Positions 57,372 through 64,000 of a stretch of DNA of 64,000 nt are shown here, in pieces. Source of the DNA: Kitasatospora aureofaciens. Its GTDB lineage: Bacteria > Actinomycetota > Actinomycetes > Streptomycetales > Streptomycetaceae. Both the position numbers and the translations under genes were made by a program. The stretch lies in NCBI RefSeq assembly GCF_001188955.3, contig NZ_JPRF03000020.1:62001-126000 (forward strand). The letters run 5' to 3'. A model generated the notes under the pieces. That model was not told the DNA's origin, made no database searches, and saw nothing but the letters and a program-made list of their open reading frames with translations. Position 1 is the first letter of the stretch; each line of letters starts with the position of its first letter.

Positions 57372-58220
57372 ATGTACGTCGTCACCGGAGCCACCGGCCA
57401 GCTCGGCCGCCTCGTCGTCGAAGGCCTGCTGGCCAGGGTCCCCGCGAGCGAGGTGGCGGTCGCCGTCCGTTCCGCCGGGAAGGCGACCGACCTGGCCGCG
57501 CGCGGGGTCGACGTCCGCGTGGTCGACTACGACGAGCCGCGGACCCTCGCCGGCGCCTTCGCCGCCGGCGACCGGGTGCTGCTGATCTCGGGCAGCGAGG
57601 TCGGCCGCCGCGTCCCGCAGCACCGGGCCGTGGTCGAGGCCGCCCGGACGGCCGGGGTCGCCCTGCTCGCCTACACGAGCATCCTCGGCACGGCGACCTT
57701 CCGGCTGGCCGAGGAGCACAAGGCGACCGAGGAGCTGATCCTGGCCTCCGGACTGCCGTACGCCTTCCTGCGCAACGGCTGGTACACCGAGAACTACCTG
57801 GCCGACGCGGCCGGCACGGTGGCGCGCGGCGTGGTGCCGGGCAGCGCCGGGGACGGCCGGGTGGCCACCGCCCCGCGCCGGGACTACGCCGACGCGGCGG
57901 TCGCCGTCCTGCTGGACGGGAGCGAGCAGAACCGGGCCTACGAGCTGAGCGGCGACGCCGCCTGGAGCCTGCCCGAGCTCGCCGCCGAGCTGGCGAAGGC
58001 CTCCGGCGAGCCCGTCGGGCACCGCGACGTCACCCCGGCCGAGCACCTGGACGTCCTGGTCGGCGCCGGCCTGCCGCAGGGTTTCGCCGAGGCGCTGGTC
58101 GACGTGGACGCGGGCATCGCGCGCGGCGAGCTGGCCGGCACCCCGGGCGACCTCGCCCGGCTGATCGGCCGCCCGACCGTCCCGCTGGCGGAGTCCGTCC
58201 GTGCGGCGCTGGGTGCCTGA
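57372..58220 (+). CDS. NmrA-like NAD(P)H:quinone oxidoreductase (QorB type)
   Basis: The 282-residue protein starts at ATG 57372 behind GAGAAGGAG. The Rossmann motif is VVTGATGQLGRLVVEGLL at the extreme N-terminus. AYTSILGT and the substrate-side FLRNGWYTENYL are typical of QorB/NmrA-like atypical short-chain reductases. With the divergent HxlR regulator it is likely a quinone-detoxifying pair. In a menaquinone organism it may also protect against exogenous quinones. Confidence 0.9.
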   Translation: MYVVTGATGQLGRLVVEGLLARVPASEVAVAVRSAGKATDLAARGVDVRVVDYDEPRTLAGAFAAGDRVLLISGSEVGRRVPQHRAVVEAARTAGVALLAYTSILGTATFRLAEEHKATEELILASGLPYAFLRNGWYTENYLADAAGTVARGVVPGSAGDGRVATAPRRDYADAAVAVLLDGSEQNRAYELSGDAAWSLPELAAELAKASGEPVGHRDVTPAEHLDVLVGAGLPQGFAEALVDVDAGIARGELAGTPGDLARLIGRPTVPLAESVRAALGA

Positions 58221-58364
58221 GACAGCTCACCCGACCTGCGAGAACGCCGGTCCCGTCCAGCATTCAAGCAATGTCATGACCAAAATCCGGAAACGGAGAT
58301 GACAGCCTGCCCTCCCGCCCGCTACCGTCGCCAGGACGACACGCGCGCGGGAGGGCACTCGGCC

Positions 58365-59369
58365 ATGCCACAGACAACCCAGCAGGACAGCGGCCGAGGC
58401 CTCTGGTACGGCATGGCGGCCTACGGGATCTGGGGGCTCTTCCCCCTCTTCTGGCCGCTGCTGGAGCCCGGCGCCGCCGACGACATCCTGGCCAACCGGA
58501 TGGTCTGGTCCCTGGTCGCGGTGGCGCTGATGCTGGTCGCCCAGCGGCACTGGGGCTGGATACGCCCGCTGCTGCGCCAGCCCCGCCGGCTCGCCATGCT
58601 GGCCGGCGCGGCCACGGTGATCTCCGTCAACTGGGGCGTCTACATCTGGGCCGTCAACAGCGGCCACGTGGTGGAGACCAGCCTCGGCTACTTCATCAAC
58701 CCGCTGGTCACCATCGGCTTCGGGGTCCTGGTGCTCAAGGAACGGCTGCGCGGCGCGCAGTGGACGGCCGTCGGCATCGGCGCCGCCGCCGTCGCGGTGC
58801 TGAGCGTCGCGTACGGGCAGCTGCCGTGGATCGCGCTCACCCTGGCGCTCTCCTTCGCCACCTACGGCCTGCTGAAGAAGCAGGTCGGGCTGAGCGGCCT
58901 GGAGAGCCTGGCCGCCGAGAGCGCCTTCATGTTCCCCTTCGCCCTCGGCTACCTGGTCTACCTGGAGGTCAGCGGGCGCGGCACCTTCGGGCACACGGTG
59001 GCCGGCTCGTACGGCTGGGGGCACTCCGGGCTGCTGATGCTCAGCGGGGTGATCACCGCGATCCCGCTGCTGTTCTTCGGCGCGGCCGCCGTCCGGGTGC
59101 CGCTGACCGTGATGGGCCTGCTGCAGTACCTGGCGCCGGTGTTCCAGTTCCTGATCGGCGTCGCGGTGTTCCACGAGTCGATGCCACCGGCGCGCTGGGC
59201 CGGCTTCGCCCTGGTGTGGGCCGCCCTCGCGGTGCTCACCTGGGACGCGCTGCGCCAGGTGCGGGCCGACCGCGCCGGGCGGGCCGCGGCCGTGCCGCAG
59301 CCCGCCCCGACGACGACGGCCCCGGCGGCGGCTTCGGCCGCGGCCGCCAAGGAAGCCGTCACCAGCTGA
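58365..59369 (+). CDS. rarD: RarD family EamA transporter
   Basis: The 334-residue protein starts at ATG 58365 behind GGAGGG. Ten membrane segments are present, opening with the RarD pattern GLWYGMAAYGIWGLFPLFWP, then WSLVAVALML and NWGVYIWAVNSGHVVETSLG. RarD proteins were named for chloramphenicol sensitivity in Pseudomonas, but their true substrate is unclear. The C-terminal tail is Ala/Thr/Pro low complexity. Confidence 0.92.
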   Translation: MPQTTQQDSGRGLWYGMAAYGIWGLFPLFWPLLEPGAADDILANRMVWSLVAVALMLVAQRHWGWIRPLLRQPRRLAMLAGAATVISVNWGVYIWAVNSGHVVETSLGYFINPLVTIGFGVLVLKERLRGAQWTAVGIGAAAVAVLSVAYGQLPWIALTLALSFATYGLLKKQVGLSGLESLAAESAFMFPFALGYLVYLEVSGRGTFGHTVAGSYGWGHSGLLMLSGVITAIPLLFFGAAAVRVPLTVMGLLQYLAPVFQFLIGVAVFHESMPPARWAGFALVWAALAVLTWDALRQVRADRAGRAAAVPQPAPTTTAPAAASAAAAKEAVTS

Positions 59370-59409
59370 CGCCCCTCACCGGCTGGGACCGCCCACCGGC
59401 TGACGCCGC

Positions 59410-60285
59410 TCAGGCGCTGATGTCCCGGCTGCTGAACCGGGCCCAGGCCGCCGAGCCGAACACCGCGACGTAGGCGGCCTGCAACCCGAGGTCCTTCCAC
59501 ACCCCGTCCCAGTACATCGGCTCGCGCAGCAGGTCCGAGAAGCTCATCCAGTAGTGGGTGAACAGGAACGGCCGGACGGCGTCCAGCTGCGGGAAGGCGT
59601 CCAGGATCTGCACCGTGATCACCAGCCCGACGGTCGCGGCCATCGCCGCGATGCCGCTGCCGGTGAGGGTGGAGACGAACAGCCCGATCGCCACCAGCCC
59701 GGCCAGCGAGACCGCGACCACCCCGGCCACCAGCACCGCCCGCAGCAGGGCGTCGGTGAAGCCGATGGTGTCCCCGGAGATCAGCGTGACCTCGCCGAGC
59801 GGGAACAGGGTGGCGCCGGTGGCCAGCGCCGTCACCGCGACCGCCGCGGTGGCGGCCAGACAGAACACCAGCCCGGCGGTGAACTTCGCGGCCAGCAGCC
59901 TGGTCCGCCCGGCCGGGGCGACCAGCAGGTAGCGCAGCGTGCCGGTGGCCGCCTCGCCCGCCACCGAGTCCCCGGCGACCACGCCGACCGTCATCGGCAG
60001 GAAGACCGGCAGGGCCACCGCCAGCGCGGTGAACACCAGGAACAGGCCGTTCTGGGTGGTCTGCGCGATGAAGCTCGGCGCCCCGCCGCCACCGCCGCGC
60101 GGACTGTCCGTGTTGAGCTTGACGATCACCCCGATCAGGATCGGCAGCGCCGCCAGGATGGCCAGCAGCACCTTGGTGCGCATCCGGCGGAAGGTCAGGT
60201 GCAGCTCGTTGCGGAACAGCGCCAGGAACCCGGACGTGGTCTGCGGCCGCCGGCCGGCCACCAGCACCGTCTCAGCCTGCGACAT
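59410..60285 (-). CDS. ABC-2 type transporter permease
   Basis: The 291-residue protein starts at ATG 60285 behind GGGGAGGG. Six membrane helices follow a cytoplasmic N-terminus, with the family sequence GDSVAGEAATGTLRYLLVAP between helices 2 and 3. It pairs with the upstream ATPase gene, overlapping it by 14 nt, to form an exporter. A Gly-rich loop (SPRGGGGGAPSFI) faces the outside. Confidence 0.93.
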   Translation of the reverse strand: MSQAETVLVAGRRPQTTSGFLALFRNELHLTFRRMRTKVLLAILAALPILIGVIVKLNTDSPRGGGGGAPSFIAQTTQNGLFLVFTALAVALPVFLPMTVGVVAGDSVAGEAATGTLRYLLVAPAGRTRLLAAKFTAGLVFCLAATAAVAVTALATGATLFPLGEVTLISGDTIGFTDALLRAVLVAGVVAVSLAGLVAIGLFVSTLTGSGIAAMAATVGLVITVQILDAFPQLDAVRPFLFTHYWMSFSDLLREPMYWDGVWKDLGLQAAYVAVFGSAAWARFSSRDISA

Positions 60286-61357
60286 CGAAGCCCTCCCCGG
60301 TCAGCGCCACGAAGGCGTCCTCCAACGTGCCCCGCTCCAGCCCGAACCCGTGTACCCGGACCCCGGCCTCGACCAGCGCCGCGCACAGCTTGGGCAGCGC
60401 CTCGTCGACGCTCGCGCCCAGCTCGCCGTCCACCCGGCCCTCGCCCGGCACCAGCGCGCCCACCTGGTGGGCCGCCAGCACCTCGGCGGCCTGCGCCACG
60501 TCGGGGGTGCGGACCACCAGCCGGCCCTGCGCGCGGGCGGCCAGCTCGGTGACGGTGCCCTGCACCACCAGCCGGCCGCGGGACATCACCGCGGCGTGGG
60601 TGCAGACCTGCTCGATCTCGTCCAGCAGGTGGGAGGAGAGGAACACCGTGGTGCCCTCCGCCGCGACCTCCCGGACCAGCGCCCGGATCTCCCGCATGCC
60701 CTGCGGGTCCAGGCCGTTGGTCGGCTCGTCCAGTACCAGCAGTTCGCGCGGCTGCAGCAGTGCGGCGGCCAGGCCCAGACGCTGCTTCATGCCCAGCGAG
60801 TAGGCGCGGGCCTTCTTGCCTGCGGCGGCGCTCAGCCCGACCCGCTCCAAGGCGGCCTCGACCCGTTCGCGTCGGGTGCGCGGGTCGGCGGTCGGGTCGG
60901 CGGCGTCGAAACGGACCAGGTTGTCCCGGCCGGACAGGAAGCCGTACAGGGCCGGGCCCTCGATCAGCGCGCCCACCCGGGGCAGCACGGTGGCGACGGA
61001 CTGCGGCATCGACTCGCCGAGCACGGTGGCCGTGCCGGAAGTGGGGGCGATCAGGCCCATCAGCATCCGGATGGTGGTGGTCTTGCCGGAGCCGTTGGGC
61101 CCGAGGAAGCCGAAGACGGAGCCGCGCGGGACGGTCAGGTCCAGGCCGTCGACGGCGAGCTGGCCGCCGCGGAAGCGCTTGGTCAGGCCGCGGGTCCTGA
61201 TCACGTCGTCGGCCGGGGCACCGGAGGTCCGGGAGGCACCGGAGGTGCGGGAGGCAAGGGGAGCGGGGGTGGCGGAAGGAACGGGGGCCGGGCGCGACGC
61301 GGCGCCCGGGCCCCCGGCCGACTCCGTAACGTCCCCCGTTACGGGAGTCTCGGTCAT
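60272..61357 (-). CDS. ABC transporter ATP-binding protein
   Basis: The 361-residue protein starts at ATG 61357. A disordered Pro/Ala/Ser tail of about 50 residues precedes the ATPase core: Walker A GPNGSGKT, signature YSLGMKQRLGLA, Walker B LLVLDEPTNGLDPQG, and the H-loop SSHLLDEIEQVC. The C-terminal part resembles the regulatory domain of DrrA-like exporters. It lies 3 nt after the LolA-like gene and overlaps the permease gene. Confidence 0.95.
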   Translation of the reverse strand: MTETPVTGDVTESAGGPGAASRPAPVPSATPAPLASRTSGASRTSGAPADDVIRTRGLTKRFRGGQLAVDGLDLTVPRGSVFGFLGPNGSGKTTTIRMLMGLIAPTSGTATVLGESMPQSVATVLPRVGALIEGPALYGFLSGRDNLVRFDAADPTADPRTRRERVEAALERVGLSAAAGKKARAYSLGMKQRLGLAAALLQPRELLVLDEPTNGLDPQGMREIRALVREVAAEGTTVFLSSHLLDEIEQVCTHAAVMSRGRLVVQGTVTELAARAQGRLVVRTPDVAQAAEVLAAHQVGALVPGEGRVDGELGASVDEALPKLCAALVEAGVRVHGFGLERGTLEDAFVALTGEGFDVAG

Positions 61358-61360
61358 CCG

Positions 61361-62626
61361 TCAGTTCACCCCGGCGGCGTGCTGGAGGACCGGCAGGGTC
61401 ACCGCGCCGGCGAAGACCCGGCCGTCGTCGGTGAGCAGGACGTTGACGACCTTGGTGCTGATCAGGGTGCCGCCGCCGACCGGCTTGCCGAGCGACTTCA
61501 CCAGGGCCTGCGGGTTCATCGGCCGGCCGTGCTGCTTGCCCTGCTTGCCGTTGCCCTGCGAGCCCTGCGCGGGCGCCTCGACGCCGGTGGGCAGCTGGGT
61601 GGAGACCACCGCCGTCCAGCCCTCGCCGATCACGTTCACCCCGTCGTGGCCCTTGCCCCGGTCGCCCTTCCCGCCCTGGTCGCCCTTCTTGTCCTGGGCG
61701 TCGTGACCGGCCGCCGCCTCGTCCGCCTTCTTCTCCGTCACCTTGGCCCCCTTGGGCGCGGTGAAGTCGAAGGTCTTGGCCGTGGGCTCGGCGAAGGACA
61801 CGTCGGTGAAGTGGACGTCCAGCACGGTGGAGCCGTCGGTGGACTTCACCACCACCGCGAGCGGCACCCCGTTGTCGGCGGCGACCGAGATCCGCACCTC
61901 GGAGACGGTCGAGCCGGACTGGGTCGGCTTGACGCTCAGCTGGTACGCCTTCTGTCCGGCCACGTTGGCCGTCCCGGCCACGGTGACGGAGGTGGTGCCG
62001 GCGCTGCCGGTGAGGAACTGCCTGGCGGCCTCCTGGGGGGTGGCCGGCACCCCGGTCAGCGGCGCCTTCGGTGCCTTGGCCCCGGTGTGCCCGGCCGGAC
62101 GCCCCGTCATGTGCAGGGCGGTGTTGGTCGAGCTGTCCCAGGCCCAGCTCTGGTCGCCGTTGCGGACCAGGGTGTAGCCCGCCATGTTCTCCATCAGGTC
62201 CACCCGCTGGCGGTCCGGACCGTCCACCGCGACCCGCAGGGTCTGGTCGCCGCCGAGCAGGCCGAGCAGCTTGGACTGCGGGTCCGCCGAGGCCCCGCCC
62301 TGGTCGCTGCCGTGCCCGGCGGCCGCACCGAGCCCGCCGGCCGCGGCGCCCAGCAGCTGGCTGGGCACCCCGAGGTCGGTGGAGACGGAGACCGTCCCGG
62401 ACAGGGCCTGGGTGTCGGACCCGAGCACCTTGGTCACCACCTGCTCGGCCGACAGCTGCGGCAGGTCCGGCGGCGAGTCGGCGGCCAGCGCCGGCACCAG
62501 CCCCACCCCGGCGGCGATCACCGCGCCCACCGCCACCGGCACCCCGGCCCGCACCAGGGTGCGCCGCCGTGAGCGGTACGGCACCCCGCCGTCCAACTGG
62601 TCCTCCACCGCCGTCTCATTGGTCAT
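61361..62626 (-). CDS. LolA-like lipoprotein-carrier-fold protein, membrane-anchored
   Basis: I choose ATG 62626 with GAGGAG 11 nt upstream; the frame is open to 62719. The 421-residue protein has one N-terminal membrane/signal segment (about 25-48, ending LAAD). A large extracytoplasmic domain follows, with LSGTVSVSTDLG, VAVDGPDRQRVDLMENMAG and DGDQSWAWDSS-like strands typical of LolA/DUF2092 half-barrels. A Gly/Lys-rich loop (about 300-325) interrupts it. It ends 3 nt before the ABC ATPase, indicating a three-gene operon. The role in a Gram-positive is unproven; it may carry lipid or lipoprotein. Confidence 0.82.
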   Translation of the reverse strand: MTNETAVEDQLDGGVPYRSRRRTLVRAGVPVAVGAVIAAGVGLVPALAADSPPDLPQLSAEQVVTKVLGSDTQALSGTVSVSTDLGVPSQLLGAAAGGLGAAAGHGSDQGGASADPQSKLLGLLGGDQTLRVAVDGPDRQRVDLMENMAGYTLVRNGDQSWAWDSSTNTALHMTGRPAGHTGAKAPKAPLTGVPATPQEAARQFLTGSAGTTSVTVAGTANVAGQKAYQLSVKPTQSGSTVSEVRISVAADNGVPLAVVVKSTDGSTVLDVHFTDVSFAEPTAKTFDFTAPKGAKVTEKKADEAAAGHDAQDKKGDQGGKGDRGKGHDGVNVIGEGWTAVVSTQLPTGVEAPAQGSQGNGKQGKQHGRPMNPQALVKSLGKPVGGGTLISTKVVNVLLTDDGRVFAGAVTLPVLQHAAGVN

Positions 62627-62795
62627 GGCGTATTCAACTCCTCTGGGAACGAGTGCGTTTGGCACTGCTCCTCCATTAGAGGCCGGTGCCGCCGCCGCGT
62701 CATCGCCCTGCAGGGTCACTTCGAGGTGAACCTGATGGGTACATCGACCCTGAGACGGCCTCAGGGTTGTGTACTACCCACGTACCGCCCTGGCG

Positions 62796-62801
62796 TAGGG
62801 T
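62796..62801 (+). promoter_or_regulatory. Candidate -10 element for a leaderless fbiC transcript
   Basis: TAGGGT ends 6 nt before the fbiC ATG at 62808, and there is no ribosome-binding site. Transcription would start at or next to the start codon. The -35 region is weak. Confidence 0.5.
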
Positions 62802-62807
62802 CGCGCC

Positions 62808-64000
62808 ATGGACGGAACCGCCACGGACGCAAGCAACCCCCCGACCGCTAACGCGATGCGGCGCGCCCTGCGCCGCGCCCGGGCCGGCGTCGCCCTCGAC
62901 CTGACCGAGGCCGCCGTGCTGCTCCAGGCCAGAGGCGAGGACCTGCGCGACCTGTGCGCCAGTGCCGCCCGGGTGCGTGACGCCGGCCTGGAGGCGGCCG
63001 GCCGTCCCGGCGTCATCACCTACTCCAAGAGCGTCTTCGTCCCGCTCACCCGGCTCTGCCGCGACAAGTGCCACTACTGCACCTTCGCCACCGTCCCTGG
63101 CAAGCTGCGCCGGGCCGGGCACGGGATGTTCATGTCCCCGGACGAGGTGCTGGAGGTGGCCCGGCGCGGGGCCGAACTCGGCTGCAAGGAAGCCCTGATC
63201 ACGCTCGGCGACAAGCCCGAGGACCGCTGGCCCGAGGCCCGCGAGTGGCTGGACGCGCACGGCTACGACGACACCATCGCCTACGTCCGGGCGATGTCCG
63301 TCCGCATCCTGGAGGAGACCGGGCTGCTCCCGCACCTCAACCCCGGGGTGCTGAGCTGGACGGACTTCCAGCGGCTCAAGCCGGTCTCCGCCTCGATGGG
63401 CATGATGCTGGAGACCACCGCCACCCGGCTGTGGAGCGAGCCCGGCGGCCCCCACCACGGCTCCCCGGACAAGGAACCGGCCGTCCGGCTGCGGGTGCTG
63501 GAGGACGCGGGCCGCAGCTCCGTGCCGTTCACCAGCGGGCTGCTGATCGGCATCGGCGAGACCCACCAGGAGCGCGCCGAGTCGCTGTTCGCGCTGCGCA
63601 GGGTGTCCCGGGCCTACCACGGCATCCAGGAGCTGATCCTGCAGAACTTCCGCGCCAAGCCGGACACGGCGATGCGCGGCATGCCCGACGCCGAACTCGA
63701 CGAGCTGGTGGCCACGGTGGCGGTCGCCCGGCACCTGCTGGGCCCCACCGCCTGCCTCCAGGCGCCGCCGAACCTGGTGGACGGCGAGTACGAGCGGCTG
63801 ATCGCGGCCGGCATCGACGACTGGGGCGGCGTCTCCCCGCTCACCCCGGACCACGTCAACCCCGAGCGCCCCTGGCCGCAGATCGACCGCCTGGCCGAAC
63901 GTTCCGCCGCGGCCGGCTTCGAGCTGCGCGAGCGCCTGGCCGTCTACCCCGAGTACGTGCTGCGCGGTGAACCGTGGCTGGACCCGCGGGTCCTGCCGCA
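62808..64000 (+). CDS. fbiC: FO synthase (F420 biosynthesis), 5' part
   Basis: The gene starts at ATG 62808 and runs off the right edge; 397 residues are visible. The CofG-type radical SAM domain has CRDKCHYC with Cys84, Cys88 and Cys91, then [40 protein letters not shown] and [20 protein letters not shown]. In actinobacteria CofG is normally fused to CofH (about 860 residues in all), so the second half should lie outside. The enzyme makes the deazaflavin FO from tyrosine and a ribityl-pyrimidine. The promoter suggests a leaderless mRNA. Confidence 0.93.
   Translation, partial: MDGTATDASNPPTANAMRRALRRARAGVALDLTEAAVLLQARGEDLRDLCASAARVRDAGLEAAGRPGVITYSKSVFVPLTRLCRDKCHYCTFATVPGKLRRAGHGMFMSPDEVLEVARRGAELGCKEALITLGDKPEDRWPEAREWLDAHGYDDTIAYVRAMSVRILEETGLLPHLNPGVLSWTDFQRLKPVSASMGMMLETTATRLWSEPGGPHHGSPDKEPAVRLRVLEDAGRSSVPFTSGLLIGIGETHQERAESLFALRRVSRAYHGIQELILQNFRAKPDTAMRGMPDAELDELVATVAVARHLLGPTACLQAPPNLVDGEYERLIAAGIDDWGGVSPLTPDHVNPERPWPQIDRLAERSAAAGFELRERLAVYPEYVLRGEPWLDPRVLP

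Overview
The window is about 64 kb of very GC-rich actinomycete chromosome, most like Streptomyces or Kitasatospora. The signs are strong third-position GC bias, frequent GTG starts, menaquinone made by the futalosine route (MqnA, MqnC), a 14-gene proton-pumping NADH dehydrogenase operon, fused 2-oxoacid:ferredoxin oxidoreductase subunits, an F420 biosynthesis gene (fbiC), LytR-CpsA-Psr and DUF4229/DUF6542/DUF6011 proteins, and a Streptomyces-type chitinase promoter. I see no rRNA, tRNA, CRISPR array, insertion sequence or prophage. The sequence reads as a stable core region with small accessory gene groups between core blocks.

Layout. 1-8 kb: a GlxA-type regulator cut by the left edge faces an MFS transporter; then a GNAT acetyltransferase, a DUF4229 membrane protein, a LacI regulator, a second MFS exporter with a palindromic operator, and a DctA-like dicarboxylate symporter. 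8-17 kb: a cold-shock protein with an attenuator-like leader, mqnA, a PknB-type receptor kinase, mqnC, a metal-site-less amidohydrolase-like protein, a DUF3592-like membrane protein, menG and a menaquinone/geranylgeranyl reductase. 17-23.6 kb is accessory: MazG-like hydrolase, secreted cyclophilin, a TetR/Vat-like acetyltransferase pair with two matching operators, an EamA transporter, a membrane protein and a two-component system. 23.6-24.4 kb is an 815-bp non-coding control region for complex I, with G-rich repeats, CRP-like repeats, a candidate promoter and a Rex-type operator.

24.4-40.9 kb holds nuoA to nuoN in canonical order. Most junctions overlap by 1-4 bases. The exceptions are a repeat-filled nuoA-nuoB gap and a possible 53-codon ORF that exactly bridges nuoL and nuoM. 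Next come a long-chain polyprenyl diphosphate synthase, an orphan NarL-type response regulator and korAB. The window therefore groups much of one respiratory circuit: quinone head-group synthesis (mqnA, mqnC, menG), side-chain synthesis and saturation (polyprenyl synthase, reductase), the enzyme that reduces menaquinone (NuoA-N), and a TCA-cycle oxidoreductase that yields reduced ferredoxin (KorAB).

46-64 kb is mixed: a VOC protein, an LCP cell-wall ligase with a DUF6542 partner, a TetR regulator, a lipoprotein, a membrane-anchored esterase, a secreted GH19 chitinase behind a DasR-type element, a TPR protein, a DUF6011 protein, TetR and HxlR regulators, a QorB-like quinone oxidoreductase, RarD, an ABC transporter preceded by a LolA-like protein, and the 5' part of fbiC running off the right edge. 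The most notable non-textbook signals are the control logic upstream of nuoA, the nuoL-nuoM bridging ORF, the dead amidohydrolase beside mqnC, the attenuator in the csp leader and the chitinase direct repeats.
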